From assembly GCA_033765305.1 (NCBI GenBank), contig JANRID010000021.1:3697-67696 (forward strand): a stretch of 64,000 bases of DNA, written 5' to 3'. Each line of letters begins with the position of its first letter. Position 1 is the first letter of the stretch. The position numbers were made by a program, and so were the translations under genes. The notes beneath the pieces were generated by a model. That model did not search any database. It was not told the DNA's origin and saw nothing but the letters and a program-made list of their open reading frames with translations. This DNA is from RDXT01 sp033765305 (GTDB taxonomy: Bacteria; Bacteroidota; Bacteroidia; J057). Positions 55,018-63,968 of the stretch are shown piece after piece.

Positions 55018-56622
55018 TCAGCGGGATTCCTGGCTGTGGAGGAGGCGGAGCAGCACGCCATTGGTCCAGCCGAAGCCATCCTGGAGCGGATATTCGCCGC
55101 CGCCGGCGGTCAGGGACTGATCCACGACGTTGTACTTTTCCACCAGTTTGCCGGTTGCCCGGTAGACCCGGGTATTCTGTACGATCCAGCGGCGGCTGAG
55201 GTTGCCGGCGAGGGCATCGAGGCCGTATGCGCGCAGCCCTTCGATGGCGGCCCACTGGAGGGGGGCCCAGCCGTTGGGGGCATCCCATTGCTGGCCGGTG
55301 CTGAGGGGGGTAGTCAGGGCGCCGCCGGGAGCCAGGAGGCTGTCCTGCACCACCTGGGCCACCGCGCGCGCCTGCGCGGGGTCGGCCAGCCGCATCCAGA
55401 GGGGAAATACGGCAGCCAGCGAGAGGCGTGGGGAAGGGGCGCCGCTGCGCCACTCGCTGTCGGCGAAGCGTTTGCGGGCGGGATCCCAGCAGTACAGCAG
55501 GATGGCCCGCTTGCGGGACTGCGCGGCACCGGTGTACTGCGCCTGCTTGCGCGTATCGCCGGCCAGGCCTGCGGCTTCGGCGATGGTTTCTTCGAGGACC
55601 AGGAGGAGGCAGTTGAGATCGACAGGCGCCAGCTCGGTGGTGCGGATGCTGCCGAGATTGGCAGGATCGGCGAGCCAGCGGCTGCTGAAATCCCAGCCGG
55701 ACTCGCAGGCGGCCCGGAGGTTTCGGTAGAGCGAATCGGGCGGCTGCGGAGCGCTGCGCGCCAGCTCCACATCCTCGCGGTAGGATTCCGGGCGGGGGCG
55801 GGGCTGGTCGTCCCAGTAGCGGTTCAGGACAGAGCCGTCGGGCATGCGGACTGCGCGCCGGTGCGCGCGGCGGGACTCGCTGAGGGTGCTGCTGCCATCC
55901 ATCCAGAATGCATATTCGCGCTCCATGGCCGGCAGGTAGCGGGTGAGGGCGGAAATGCCTTCCGAATCTGCCAGCAGCCGCACCATCATGGCGAAAAAGG
56001 GCGGCTGCGAGCGGCCCAGGTAGTAGCTGCGGTTGCCGTTGGGGATGTGGCCGAGGGTATCGAGGAGGTAGGCGAAATTGTCCACCATGTTGCGGATGAT
56101 GCGGGGGCCGCCGGGCGAGACCTGCAGGCCGAGCATGGTAAAGTAGCTGTCCCAGTAGTACACCTCGCCGAAGCGCCCGCCGGGCACAATGTAGGGGTAG
56201 GGGAGGGGGATGAGGCTGCTCAGCTGATGGCCGCTGTCAGGCCGGCGGGTAAGCACGGGCCAGAGGGCCTGGATATGGTCTTCCACCGGCCGGCTGGCAT
56301 CGGCGGCAAATCCGGATGCAAAGCTGCGGGGCGGCTCGAAGTGCCGCATGACGAAGCTGTCGAGCCGGAATCCCGGCTGGCGCGACTCGGCCCCGTAGCG
56401 GGCCAGGATCTCGCCGGGCGGCAGCAGCGGGCGGCAGTCGGGGAAGGTTTTGGAGTCGGGGAAGATGCGTGCGCGCTGCACGGTATCGAACAGGGCGCCG
56501 AGCTGCTCGTCGGGGACCAGCAAAGCAGGCGCCGCGGATGCGGCAGGCGGTGCAGCGGCAGGCTCGGTGCGGCAGGCGGCCAGGCCTGCGGCCAGAAGAC
56601 AGATCAGGATACGGCTGTACAT
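55018..56622 (-). CDS. Trehalase (GH37) lipoprotein
   Basis: 534 residues. Lipobox AAGLAAC near residue 16; GH37 trehalase signatures PGGRFGEVYYWDSYFTMLGL and QWDAPNGWAPLQWAAIEGL, with catalytic-region residues matching TreA (RRPDSGHQLSSL, GWDFSSRW). It should hydrolyse alpha,alpha-trehalose to glucose, anchored in the envelope. Note DSTFT-type Asp present in YYWDSYF. Start ATG 56622; the open frame extends to 58533 antisense to other genes and is rejected. An ATG at 56649 would add nine residues. Confidence 0.92.
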   Translation of the reverse strand: MYSRILICLLAAGLAACRTEPAAAPPAASAAPALLVPDEQLGALFDTVQRARIFPDSKTFPDCRPLLPPGEILARYGAESRQPGFRLDSFVMRHFEPPRSFASGFAADASRPVEDHIQALWPVLTRRPDSGHQLSSLIPLPYPYIVPGGRFGEVYYWDSYFTMLGLQVSPGGPRIIRNMVDNFAYLLDTLGHIPNGNRSYYLGRSQPPFFAMMVRLLADSEGISALTRYLPAMEREYAFWMDGSSTLSESRRAHRRAVRMPDGSVLNRYWDDQPRPRPESYREDVELARSAPQPPDSLYRNLRAACESGWDFSSRWLADPANLGSIRTTELAPVDLNCLLLVLEETIAEAAGLAGDTRKQAQYTGAAQSRKRAILLYCWDPARKRFADSEWRSGAPSPRLSLAAVFPLWMRLADPAQARAVAQVVQDSLLAPGGALTTPLSTGQQWDAPNGWAPLQWAAIEGLRAYGLDALAGNLSRRWIVQNTRVYRATGKLVEKYNVVDQSLTAGGGEYPLQDGFGWTNGVLLRLLHSQESR

Positions 56623-56784
56623 GGCGATGGGAACGGCAGCGAGGTTCATTGCGGGTAAGTTACACATTTGATTCAGGCGGCCAAATCCGGCATTCATTCC
56701 CGCTTTGGCCAGTTTCATCCCGATCAGGTGGAAACGTATGGAATCCGCTCCGAATTTAGACGTATGCTGATTATCTGAATTGCC

Positions 56785-57360
56785 ATGAGCCCGCTTGTAT
56801 CTACCGCCATGCCCTACCACACCCCGGCCCTGAACGCGCTGATCGATCAGAGCCGCGCCGGGGACCGCCGCGCACAGCTGCGCCTCTACCAGCAGTACCG
56901 CCAGGCCATGCTGCGGGTTGCCGCCCGCATCACCGGCGATCCGGCTGACGCCGAGGACGTGCTGCAGGAGTCCTTCGTGCGCGCATTCCGCGGCCTGGCG
57001 GGGTTCCGGGGCCAGTCCACCTTCGGGGCCTGGCTCAAGCGCATTGTGGTCCACACGGCGCTGAACCACCGCCGCCGCCGCCGGCTGGAGCTGGTGCCGC
57101 TCAGCACGGCACATCTGGAAATGCCTGAAGACCAGCCGGCTGTATCCGTTTGGGCGGGACCGTCGCAGCCGCTGCGCCATGCCCTTGCCCAACTGCCCGA
57201 AGGCTACCGCCAGGTGCTGCAGCTCTACGTCTTCGAGGGCTACGACCACGAAGAAATTGCCCATATCCTCCAGATTTCCGAAGCTACCTCCAAGTCCCAG
57301 TTCTGCCGGGCTAAAAAGAAGCTCCGCGAACTGGTCTCCAACCCCTTTCCCAACGCCTGA
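56785..57360 (+). CDS. ECF-type RNA polymerase sigma factor
   Basis: 191 residues with region 2 (MLRVAARITGDPADAEDVLQESFVRAFRGL) and region 4 (LPEGYRQVLQLYVFEGYDHEEIAHILQISEATSKSQFCRAKKKLR). No anti-sigma gene follows; instead the next gene, 6 bp away, codes for a secreted beta-structured protein. ATG 56785 is used; ATG 56809 (MPYHTP) is possible. Together the pair looks like an operon in which the sigma factor controls or is controlled by an envelope signal. Confidence 0.92.
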   Translation: MSPLVSTAMPYHTPALNALIDQSRAGDRRAQLRLYQQYRQAMLRVAARITGDPADAEDVLQESFVRAFRGLAGFRGQSTFGAWLKRIVVHTALNHRRRRRLELVPLSTAHLEMPEDQPAVSVWAGPSQPLRHALAQLPEGYRQVLQLYVFEGYDHEEIAHILQISEATSKSQFCRAKKKLRELVSNPFPNA

Positions 57361-57366
57361 TTTGCC

Positions 57367-58485
57367 ATGAAACACCTGCCGATTACCGCCCTGCTGCTGG
57401 CTGCCGGCCTGACCGCCGCCGCCCAGGCCCAGAATCCATTGCTCCTCCAGCCCCGCGACCATACCCGGATACTGGAGCAATCCTACGAGCTCGATCCCGG
57501 CGCTGCCGCCGCCCTCGCCAACCGCTACGGAAACCTCTACGTCAATACTGTGCCCGACGGCCCGCTGCGCGTGCGCCTGACCATCACCAGCCGAGGCACG
57601 GACAGCCTCAAGACCCTGGCCAAGCTGGAGCAGATCGTCCTGGCCGAAACCTATGAAAATGGCCGCGTCCGCATCGAGCCGGGTGCCGGTCAGCAGCTCG
57701 GCGGCATGGAACTCCTGCAGGGCATGAGCATCCAGATGGATGTGGAGGCCCCTGCCGGGCATCCGCTGGCACTCTCCCTGATCCGGGGCGACCTGCACCT
57801 CGATACCCGCACGGAGCCGGTGGACATCGACCTCAAGCACGGCAGCCTCTTCGGCAACAGCCTGCTGGCCGAAGGCAACAGCATCCGCGCCGTCAATGCC
57901 GTCTGCTCCTTCGATTCCATCACCTCCGCCCGGCTGGACCTGCGCGAAAGCGAATGGACCCTGCGGGCTGCCGGCACGCTGGACCTGAAGGCCGAATCCT
58001 CGCGCACCGATCTGGCATCTGTGCAGACGCTGCGCACGGATACCCGCGTCGGCGACCTGCACGTGGGCCGGGTACAGGAGATCCGCGGCAGCTACGATGC
58101 GACCAAGATGCTCATCGATCAGATCGGGCAGCGCTGCGTGCTCTCGGGCCGGCTGGCGCCGGCGATGGAAATCGGCAGCCTGTCGCCGGGCTTCGATACG
58201 CTGGCCATCACCAGCTTTGCCGCGCCGGTGCGGATTCAGACGCCGGAGGAGACCGTATTCGAGCTGGATGCGCGGGTGGAGCGCGCCGAGCTGACGGCTG
58301 AAGGCTACTACACCCTGCTGGCGCCCAAGCAGGCGGAAGACAAGCGCGCCGTGCGGCGCTACCACATCCAGCCGGAAACCGATGGGGCCCGGATGGCGGC
58401 GCCCGCCGGCGTCATCCGCATCGACAGCAGGATGGGTGCGGTGAAGATCAAAAAGACTGCCCAGACGGGCCTGACTGAGCGCTGA
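57367..58485 (+). CDS. Secreted beta-helix-like protein (DUF4097-type), unknown
   Basis: 372 residues, signal peptide ending AAQAQ. The mature part begins with a loop (YELDPGAAAALANRYGNLYVNTVPDGPLRVRLTIT, shortened here) and continues as repeated short beta strands such as LSLIRGDLHLDTRTEPVDIDLKHGSLF and DTRVGDLHVGRVQEIRGSY, the ladder pattern of DUF4097/head-GIN-type beta helices. The gene lies 6 bp after an ECF sigma gene and ends at a strong hairpin, so it is probably the sigma factor's regulatory or target partner. Confidence 0.65.
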   Translation: MKHLPITALLLAAGLTAAAQAQNPLLLQPRDHTRILEQSYELDPGAAAALANRYGNLYVNTVPDGPLRVRLTITSRGTDSLKTLAKLEQIVLAETYENGRVRIEPGAGQQLGGMELLQGMSIQMDVEAPAGHPLALSLIRGDLHLDTRTEPVDIDLKHGSLFGNSLLAEGNSIRAVNAVCSFDSITSARLDLRESEWTLRAAGTLDLKAESSRTDLASVQTLRTDTRVGDLHVGRVQEIRGSYDATKMLIDQIGQRCVLSGRLAPAMEIGSLSPGFDTLAITSFAAPVRIQTPEETVFELDARVERAELTAEGYYTLLAPKQAEDKRAVRRYHIQPETDGARMAAPAGVIRIDSRMGAVKIKKTAQTGLTER

Positions 58486-58502
58486 ACGTGCATCATACCG
58501 GA

Positions 58503-58526
58503 ACGGGCCCCGCATGCGGGGCCCGT
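58503..58526. terminator. Palindromic terminator
   Basis: ACGGGCCCCGC (58503-58513) pairs with GCGGGGCCCGT (58516-58526), a perfect palindrome between the convergent beta-helix and lysA genes. Confidence 0.65.
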
Positions 58527-58546
58527 ATGCCATTGAGCGGGCAGGC

Positions 58547-59806
58547 TCAGAACTCCAGCGCGATCTGATGCCGCAGCAGATCGTCGAAGGTTTCGCGCTC
58601 GCGGATCAGCTTTGCCTGCCCGTTGACGATGAGGACCTCGGCAGGCCGCAGGCGGGAGTTGTAGTTGGAGCTCATCGTGTAGCCATAGGCGCCGGCGTTG
58701 CGCAGGCAGATGAGGTCGCCCTCGCGGACTTCGTGGAGCTTGCGGTCCCAGCCGAAGGTGTCTGTTTCGCAGATATAACCCACGACGGTGTAGATGCGCG
58801 GCGTGCCTTCGGGGTTGGACAGGTTGAGCAGCTCGTGATGCCCGCCGTACATCATCGGGCGGATGAAGTGGTTGAGCCCCGAATCGACTCCCACGAATAC
58901 CGTGGAAGGCGTCGGCTTGATTACGTTGACCGGCATGAGGAAAAAGCCCGATTCGCTCACGAGGTATTTGCCCGGCTCGAACCAGAGCTCCACCGCCTTT
59001 CCGTATTCCGCACAGAACTGCCCGTAGGTTTCGCGGAGCTGATCGCCCACCTCCATGAGGTCGGTCGTCACATCGCCTTCCTTGTAGCCGACTTTGAAGC
59101 CGCTGCCGAAGTCGATGAATTCGAGGCCCTCGAATTCCCGCGCCAGGTCGAACATGATGTTTGCGCCCTGGAGATATACCCCGGCATCGAGGATATCGGA
59201 GCCGGTGTGCACATGCAGGCCGGCGACGCGGAGCTGATGGGCTTTGATGACGCGCTGCACGTGGCGGCGCTGGTAGACGGAGATTCCGAATTTGGAATCG
59301 ATGTGGCCGACCTGGATCTTGTTGTTGCCGCCGGCGTAGAGGTGCGGATTGAAGCGGATGCAGATGGGCACCGAACTGCCGTACACATTGCCGAACTGCT
59401 CCAGGAGGGGGATATTGTCGAGGTTGATGACCACGCCGAGCCGGACAGCTTCCTGGATTTCGGCGAAGGACACACAGTTGGGCGTAAAGATGATGTCTTC
59501 GGGGCGGAATCCGGCATGCAGCCCCAGGCGAACCTCGCCGATGGAGACGGTGTCGAGCCCGGCGCCGAGGTGCTTCATCCATTTGAGGATGCTGAGGTTG
59601 CTGAGGGCTTTGACGGGGTATTTGACCTTGCAGTTCAGGCCCTGGAAGGCGCGGATGAGATGCTGGTATTTGTGCCGGATGGTCTCCGCGTCATAGACGA
59701 AGAGCGGCGCGCCGTACTGGGCGGCGGTTTCCAGCAGATCGACCCCCTGGATGCGGTAGCGTCCGTCTGTCAGGTGCAGGCCGTGGGCATAGGTGAGAGA
59801 TTCCAT
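58547..59806 (-). CDS. lysA: Diaminopimelate decarboxylase
   Basis: 419 residues. PLP lysine in YPVKALSN (Lys66) and the family's ESGFFLMPVNV, HTGSDILD and RPMMYGGHHEL motifs with the conserved substrate-binding residues near the C-terminus (YICETDTFGWDR, GAYGYTMSSNYN). It converts meso-diaminopimelate to L-lysine in lysine biosynthesis. The full length agrees with the family. Convergent with the beta-helix gene over a terminator. No other lysine genes are nearby. Confidence 0.95.
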   Translation of the reverse strand: MESLTYAHGLHLTDGRYRIQGVDLLETAAQYGAPLFVYDAETIRHKYQHLIRAFQGLNCKVKYPVKALSNLSILKWMKHLGAGLDTVSIGEVRLGLHAGFRPEDIIFTPNCVSFAEIQEAVRLGVVINLDNIPLLEQFGNVYGSSVPICIRFNPHLYAGGNNKIQVGHIDSKFGISVYQRRHVQRVIKAHQLRVAGLHVHTGSDILDAGVYLQGANIMFDLAREFEGLEFIDFGSGFKVGYKEGDVTTDLMEVGDQLRETYGQFCAEYGKAVELWFEPGKYLVSESGFFLMPVNVIKPTPSTVFVGVDSGLNHFIRPMMYGGHHELLNLSNPEGTPRIYTVVGYICETDTFGWDRKLHEVREGDLICLRNAGAYGYTMSSNYNSRLRPAEVLIVNGQAKLIRERETFDDLLRHQIALEF

Positions 59807-59870
59807 ACAGAATATAGTGAAACAGCAGCAATGGTCGGAAAGGCGGCAGGCAGGCGCACAAGCGGGCAGC

Positions 59871-59885
59871 CCCGGCGGAGCCGGG
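59871..59885 (-). terminator. Short hairpin after the 158-residue gene
   Basis: CCCGGC (59871-59876) pairs with GCCGGG (59880-59885) with a 3-base loop, downstream of the minus-strand gene ending at 59916 and before lysA on the same strand. Confidence 0.35.
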
Positions 59886-59915
59886 CCTGGCGCGGGGACA
59901 CACGGGTCCTGCGGA

Positions 59916-60392
59916 TCAGCGTTTGGAAGCTTCGGGTTTGAGGAAGCGGGCCATCCAGGTAGAGGAAAGGGGCACCTCCCAGCGGCTCAGGTCGTCGCTC
60001 TGGCCGAGGGTGTGGTCGAAGACGGGGGTGCCGGCATGCAGGAGGCCGGTTTCGATGGCGGACTTCAGCTCGCGGTGGTGGAGCTGGCAGATGGCGCCCT
60101 CGGCGTCGCGGTAGAAGAGGATGCCGGGATCCAGAACCGAGAGGTCCTGGGCGCGCAGGGTTTCCTCGACAGCTTTGCGCATGGAGTCGATGGAGCAGCC
60201 GGAAGGGCGGTGGTCCTGCGGATCGGCCTGCACGAGCACAAAGCGCCCGTGCCGCACGTCGAAGGCCCCCCGGACGGGCTCGCCGTGGGTTTTCCAGCGC
60301 TGGACAAACGCTTCGAGCCCGGCGCGCAGGCGCGATTCGGCAGCGGTATCGAGCGGCTGGCCGAGGGAGTAGATCCAGGTGTATTGCTGCAT
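59916..60392 (-). CDS. Conserved Bacteroidota protein, unknown function
   Basis: 158 residues without signal peptide. The pattern YTWIYSLGQPLDTAAESRLRAGLEAFVQRWKTHGEPVRGAFDV, SIDSMRKAVEETLRAQDLSVLD and DDLSRWEVPLSSTW matches a small Bacteroidota family sometimes mislabelled ABC-transporter ATPase (I do not see ATPase motifs). Function unknown. Start ATG 60392; a longer frame to 60533 lacks support. Confidence 0.65.
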   Translation of the reverse strand: MQQYTWIYSLGQPLDTAAESRLRAGLEAFVQRWKTHGEPVRGAFDVRHGRFVLVQADPQDHRPSGCSIDSMRKAVEETLRAQDLSVLDPGILFYRDAEGAICQLHHRELKSAIETGLLHAGTPVFDHTLGQSDDLSRWEVPLSSTWMARFLKPEASKR

Positions 60393-60546
60393 GGCGCTTC
60401 GGCAGGTTGATGTGCAATGTGCGGAGCAAAGGTGCGGATTTTTCCGCAGCACGCCAACAGCGCAGCGGGCAAGAATCCGGCGCAGCACATTGCACCGCAT
60501 TGCCGAATCTGCTATCTTGACGCCAACTACCATCTACTTCCCTCGC

Positions 60547-62283
60547 ATGAGCGATCTGCAGATTATCAAAGACCCCAAGGTATACGACGTATGCATCGTG
60601 GGCTCGGGCGCCGGCGGCGGCATGGCCGCCTACGCGCTGACCCAGGCCGGCCTGAATGTGGTGATGCTGGAGGCGGGCCCCTTTTACGACTCGGCCCAGG
60701 GCGACATGTTCAAATGGCCCTACCAGTCGCCCCGGCGCGGCGCGCCGACGGAGCGGCCCTTCGGCGAGTTCGATGCGGCCTTCGGCGGCTGGGAAATCAA
60801 GGGCGAACCCTATACGACCGTGCCCGGCACGCAGTTCGACTGGTTCCGCTCGCGCATGCTCGGCGGCCGCACCAACCACTGGGGGCGCATTTCGCTGCGC
60901 TTCGGGCCCTGGGACTTCCGCCGCGGCAGCATGACCGGCATCGGCGAAGACTGGCCCATTTCCTACGACGACCTCAAGCCCTGGTACGACAAGGTGGACC
61001 AGCTGATCGGGATTTTCGGCACGGAGGAAAATTTCCCCAACGAACCCAACGGCATCTACCAGCCGCCGCCCAAGCCCCGGGGCTACGAGCTGCTCATCAA
61101 GCAGGCCGGCGCCAAGTCCAGGGTGCCGTTTATTCCCTCCCGCCTCTCCATCCTCACCCAGCCGCTCAACGGACGCCCCGCCTGCCACTACTGCTCGCAG
61201 TGCGGCCGCGGCTGCTCCACGTACTCCAATTTTTCCTCCCCGCCTGTTCTCATCAAGCCCGCCGAAGGCACGGGCAAGCTCGAGCTGCGCCTCAATGCCA
61301 TGGCCCGCGAGGTGGTGACGGACGAAAACGGCCTCGCCGCCGGGGTTTCCTATGTCAACAAGGAGGACAAGCAGGAATACGTCGTCCGGGCCAAGGCCGT
61401 GATGCTGGCCGCCAGCGCCTGCGAGTCGGCGCGGCTCATGCTCAACTCCAAGTCCTCCCGCCACCCCAACGGCATCGCCAACGGCTCCGACCATGTAGGC
61501 AAATACCTCATGGACTCCACCGGCACCTCCCGCGCCGGCTTCATTCCCAAGCTGGTGGACTATATCCCCCACAACGAGGACGGCGTGGGCGGCATGCACC
61601 TCTATGCGCCCTGGTGGATGGACAACAAGCGGCTCGATTTCCCCCGCGGCTACCACATCGAGGTCTGGGGCGGACGCTACATGCCCGGCTACGGGTTTAT
61701 GGGCAATGTCCAGGACATCAATGCCTTCCTGGGCGATGAGCCCGGCAAGCCCCGCGCACAGGGCGGCGGCGGGTACGGCAAATCGCTCAAAAACGACTAC
61801 CGCCGCCTCTACGGCTCGGTGGTCGGCTTCTCCGGCCGGGGCGAGCCAGTGGCCCGCAAGGACAACTACTGCGAGATCGACCCCAACCAGGTGGACCAGT
61901 GGGGCATTCCCGTGCTGCGCTTCCATTACAAGTGGAGCGACTACGAGATCAAGCAGGGCCGGCACATGCACGATACCTTCGAGGAGCTGATTCTCAACAT
62001 GGGCGGCATTCCGCTGGGCAAAAAGCCTGACGCTTCCAGCCAGTACGGCCTGCTCGCGCCGGGGCGCATCATCCACGAGGTGGGCGTGACCCGCATGGGC
62101 GACAATCCCAAAACCTCGGTGCTGAACGCGTACTGCCAGGCCCACGAGGTGAAAAACCTGTTTGTGGTGGACGGCGGCTCGTTCGTCACCAATGCCGATA
62201 AAAACCCGACCTGGACCATTCTGGCGCTGTCGTGGCGCGCGTCGGAGTACCTGGCCGAGGAGATGCGGAAGGGCAATATCTGA
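60547..62283 (+). CDS. GMC family oxidoreductase
   Basis: 578 residues. FAD-binding motif CIVGSGAGGGMAAYALTQAG, GMC signatures (RMLGGRTNHWG, YVNKEDKQEYVVRAKAVMLAAS) and a C-terminal His/Asn region (DKNPTWTILALS) with HYKWSD. A cysteine cluster ACHYCSQCGRGC sits in the middle and matches the CxxCxxCxxxC pattern common in bacterial GMC oxidoreductases of the FAD-linked alcohol/sugar type. Predicted FAD-dependent oxidation of an alcohol or sugar. No signal peptide, so cytoplasmic or exported by a non-Sec route. Start ATG 60547. Confidence 0.9.
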   Translation: MSDLQIIKDPKVYDVCIVGSGAGGGMAAYALTQAGLNVVMLEAGPFYDSAQGDMFKWPYQSPRRGAPTERPFGEFDAAFGGWEIKGEPYTTVPGTQFDWFRSRMLGGRTNHWGRISLRFGPWDFRRGSMTGIGEDWPISYDDLKPWYDKVDQLIGIFGTEENFPNEPNGIYQPPPKPRGYELLIKQAGAKSRVPFIPSRLSILTQPLNGRPACHYCSQCGRGCSTYSNFSSPPVLIKPAEGTGKLELRLNAMAREVVTDENGLAAGVSYVNKEDKQEYVVRAKAVMLAASACESARLMLNSKSSRHPNGIANGSDHVGKYLMDSTGTSRAGFIPKLVDYIPHNEDGVGGMHLYAPWWMDNKRLDFPRGYHIEVWGGRYMPGYGFMGNVQDINAFLGDEPGKPRAQGGGGYGKSLKNDYRRLYGSVVGFSGRGEPVARKDNYCEIDPNQVDQWGIPVLRFHYKWSDYEIKQGRHMHDTFEELILNMGGIPLGKKPDASSQYGLLAPGRIIHEVGVTRMGDNPKTSVLNAYCQAHEVKNLFVVDGGSFVTNADKNPTWTILALSWRASEYLAEEMRKGNI

Positions 62284-62305
62284 CCGCGCCGCATCAGGCT
62301 GTCCG

Positions 62306-62341
62306 GCACCGGGGCTTCCGTATACGAGGGGGCCCCGGTGC
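62306..62341 (+). terminator. Terminator after the GMC gene
   Basis: GCACCGGGGC (62306-62315) pairs with GCCCCGGTGC (62332-62341) with a 16-base loop, between the GMC gene and the caspase-like gene. Confidence 0.6.
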
Positions 62342-62369
62342 ATCGTTGTAGTGCAAACGTGTAGTCCCT

Positions 62370-63968
62370 ATGCTGCTCCGCATCCTTGCTTTCCTCGGGC
62401 TTCTCAGCCTGGCACCGGCCGCCGCAGGCCAGTATTACATCACCGAACTCGAATACGGCGACGGCCAGTGGGGGCTGGTCATGAGCGACCAGGTCAGCTA
62501 TACCCGGCAGTACTGGGTGACGAGCAAGCTGTTTCCCGAAAAAGCGATTCAAAGCTACTGGGACCGCAATTACCACATCACCCACCTGGCCTGGTCGGGA
62601 TCGGTGTGGGTGGTGGTGATGTCGCAGGGCAGCGGGATCGCGCAGCAGTCCTACACGACCGCGGACGAATTTCCGGCGCGGAAAATCGAGCAGTATGCGC
62701 GGGAGGGATACGCCATTTCCAGCCTGATTTTTGCGGCGGGGCAATGGGTGGTCATCGCATCCCGCGGGCAGCAGGCCGGCGAGCAGGAAATCTGGTCGGG
62801 CTCGGACTTTCCGTCGAAGCAGATCCAGGAAGCCTGGCGCAAGGGGCTCATCGTCACGGAGCTGACCTACGGCTCCGGGATCTGGGGGCTGGTGCTTTCC
62901 AAGGCGCGGCGCAGCACGGCGCAGCGCTGGATGCATACCCAGGCCTTCCCGAAAGCCGAGATCGACGAGCTGTGGGCGCAGGGCTATTATATTTCGAGCC
63001 TGGCCTACGGCGACGGGCGCTGGGCGGTGGTGCTCAACGAGGACGGGATGCGCCGCAGCCAGATGTGGAATACCAGCCCGCAGTTTCCGAGGGAGCAGAT
63101 CGATCTGTACTGGAACCAGCGGGACCCGGCGGCGCCGGTGGCGGTGCAGCATCCGGTGCGGCCCCCGGTGCAGCAGCCCGTTCAGCAGCCAAGGCCGCAG
63201 CCGGCTCCGGCTGCCGGCGCGCCCAAGGTATGGGCGGTGCTGGTGGGCATTTCCGATTACTCCGAAGACATCAACAACATCGGCACCGAGGACCTGCGCT
63301 TTGCGCACAGCGATGCGATCCGGATGTACGAATTTCTCCGCAGTCCGGAAGGGGGCTCGCTGCCTGCGTCGCAGATTGCCCTGGTGACCAACGACCGGGC
63401 GACCAAGGCCAGCATCCTCGACGCCTGCTCGCGCCTGTATGCGCAGGCCTCCCCCCGCGACCTGATCATTTTCTACTTCTCCGGCCACGGCAGCCCGTAC
63501 AGCTTCCTGGCGTACGACGGCTCGCTGTTCCACGCCCAGCTCAAGACGGTAATCAACAGCTCCCAGGCACGGCTGAAGCTCTGCGTGGCCGATGCCTGCC
63601 ACTCCGGCTCCTGGGACAAGAGCGCCAATTACACCATGAAATCCACCTCGCAGGAGGTCATGCAGCGCTACTACGATGCCCTGGACAAGGCCGGCGACGG
63701 GATCGCGCTGTTTATGTCCAGCGCGCCGCAGGAGACCTCGCTCGAATGCGGGCGCTGCGAGATGGGGCTGTTCACGTATTACTACATCGAGGGCCTGAAA
63801 GGCCTGGCGGATGCGGACGGCAACCGGGTGGTGACGATTCAGGAGCTGTTTGCGTATGTGCGCAAGAAGGTGAGCTTTTTTGCGGAGACGCAGAATCCGC
63901 CGCGGAGCCAGACGCCGCAGCTGAGCGGAAGCTTCGACGGCGACCTGCCGGTGAGCGTGCTGCGGTGA
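62370..63968 (+). CDS. Secreted caspase-like protease with five 46-residue repeats
   Basis: 532 residues with signal peptide ending AAAGQ. Residues 24-250 are five repeats of exactly 46 residues (starting 24, 70, 116, 162, 208) with a common plan: (I/V)(T/S)xLxYGxGxWxVVxS ... FPxxxIxxxWxxGY. After a Pro/Gln linker comes a caspase (peptidase C14) domain: catalytic His373 in FSGHGS and Cys410 in DACHSG, and a C-terminal DADGNRVVTIQE loop resembling an EF hand, followed by ELFAYVRKKV. The repeats resemble, from memory, the C-terminal region of plant MUT9-like kinases (DUF7477). Predicted periplasmic or secreted cysteine protease with a ligand-sensing or protein-binding head. Confidence 0.82.
   Translation: MLLRILAFLGLLSLAPAAAGQYYITELEYGDGQWGLVMSDQVSYTRQYWVTSKLFPEKAIQSYWDRNYHITHLAWSGSVWVVVMSQGSGIAQQSYTTADEFPARKIEQYAREGYAISSLIFAAGQWVVIASRGQQAGEQEIWSGSDFPSKQIQEAWRKGLIVTELTYGSGIWGLVLSKARRSTAQRWMHTQAFPKAEIDELWAQGYYISSLAYGDGRWAVVLNEDGMRRSQMWNTSPQFPREQIDLYWNQRDPAAPVAVQHPVRPPVQQPVQQPRPQPAPAAGAPKVWAVLVGISDYSEDINNIGTEDLRFAHSDAIRMYEFLRSPEGGSLPASQIALVTNDRATKASILDACSRLYAQASPRDLIIFYFSGHGSPYSFLAYDGSLFHAQLKTVINSSQARLKLCVADACHSGSWDKSANYTMKSTSQEVMQRYYDALDKAGDGIALFMSSAPQETSLECGRCEMGLFTYYYIEGLKGLADADGNRVVTIQELFAYVRKKVSFFAETQNPPRSQTPQLSGSFDGDLPVSVLR

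Noticed and set aside
55018..58533. 1171-residue minus-strand frame that includes the trehalase
   Set aside because: The trehalase starts at 56622 with a lipobox; the extension is antisense to the sigma and beta-helix genes.
59817..59824. GTGAAACA, half of the parS consensus
   Set aside because: The other half of the palindrome is absent.
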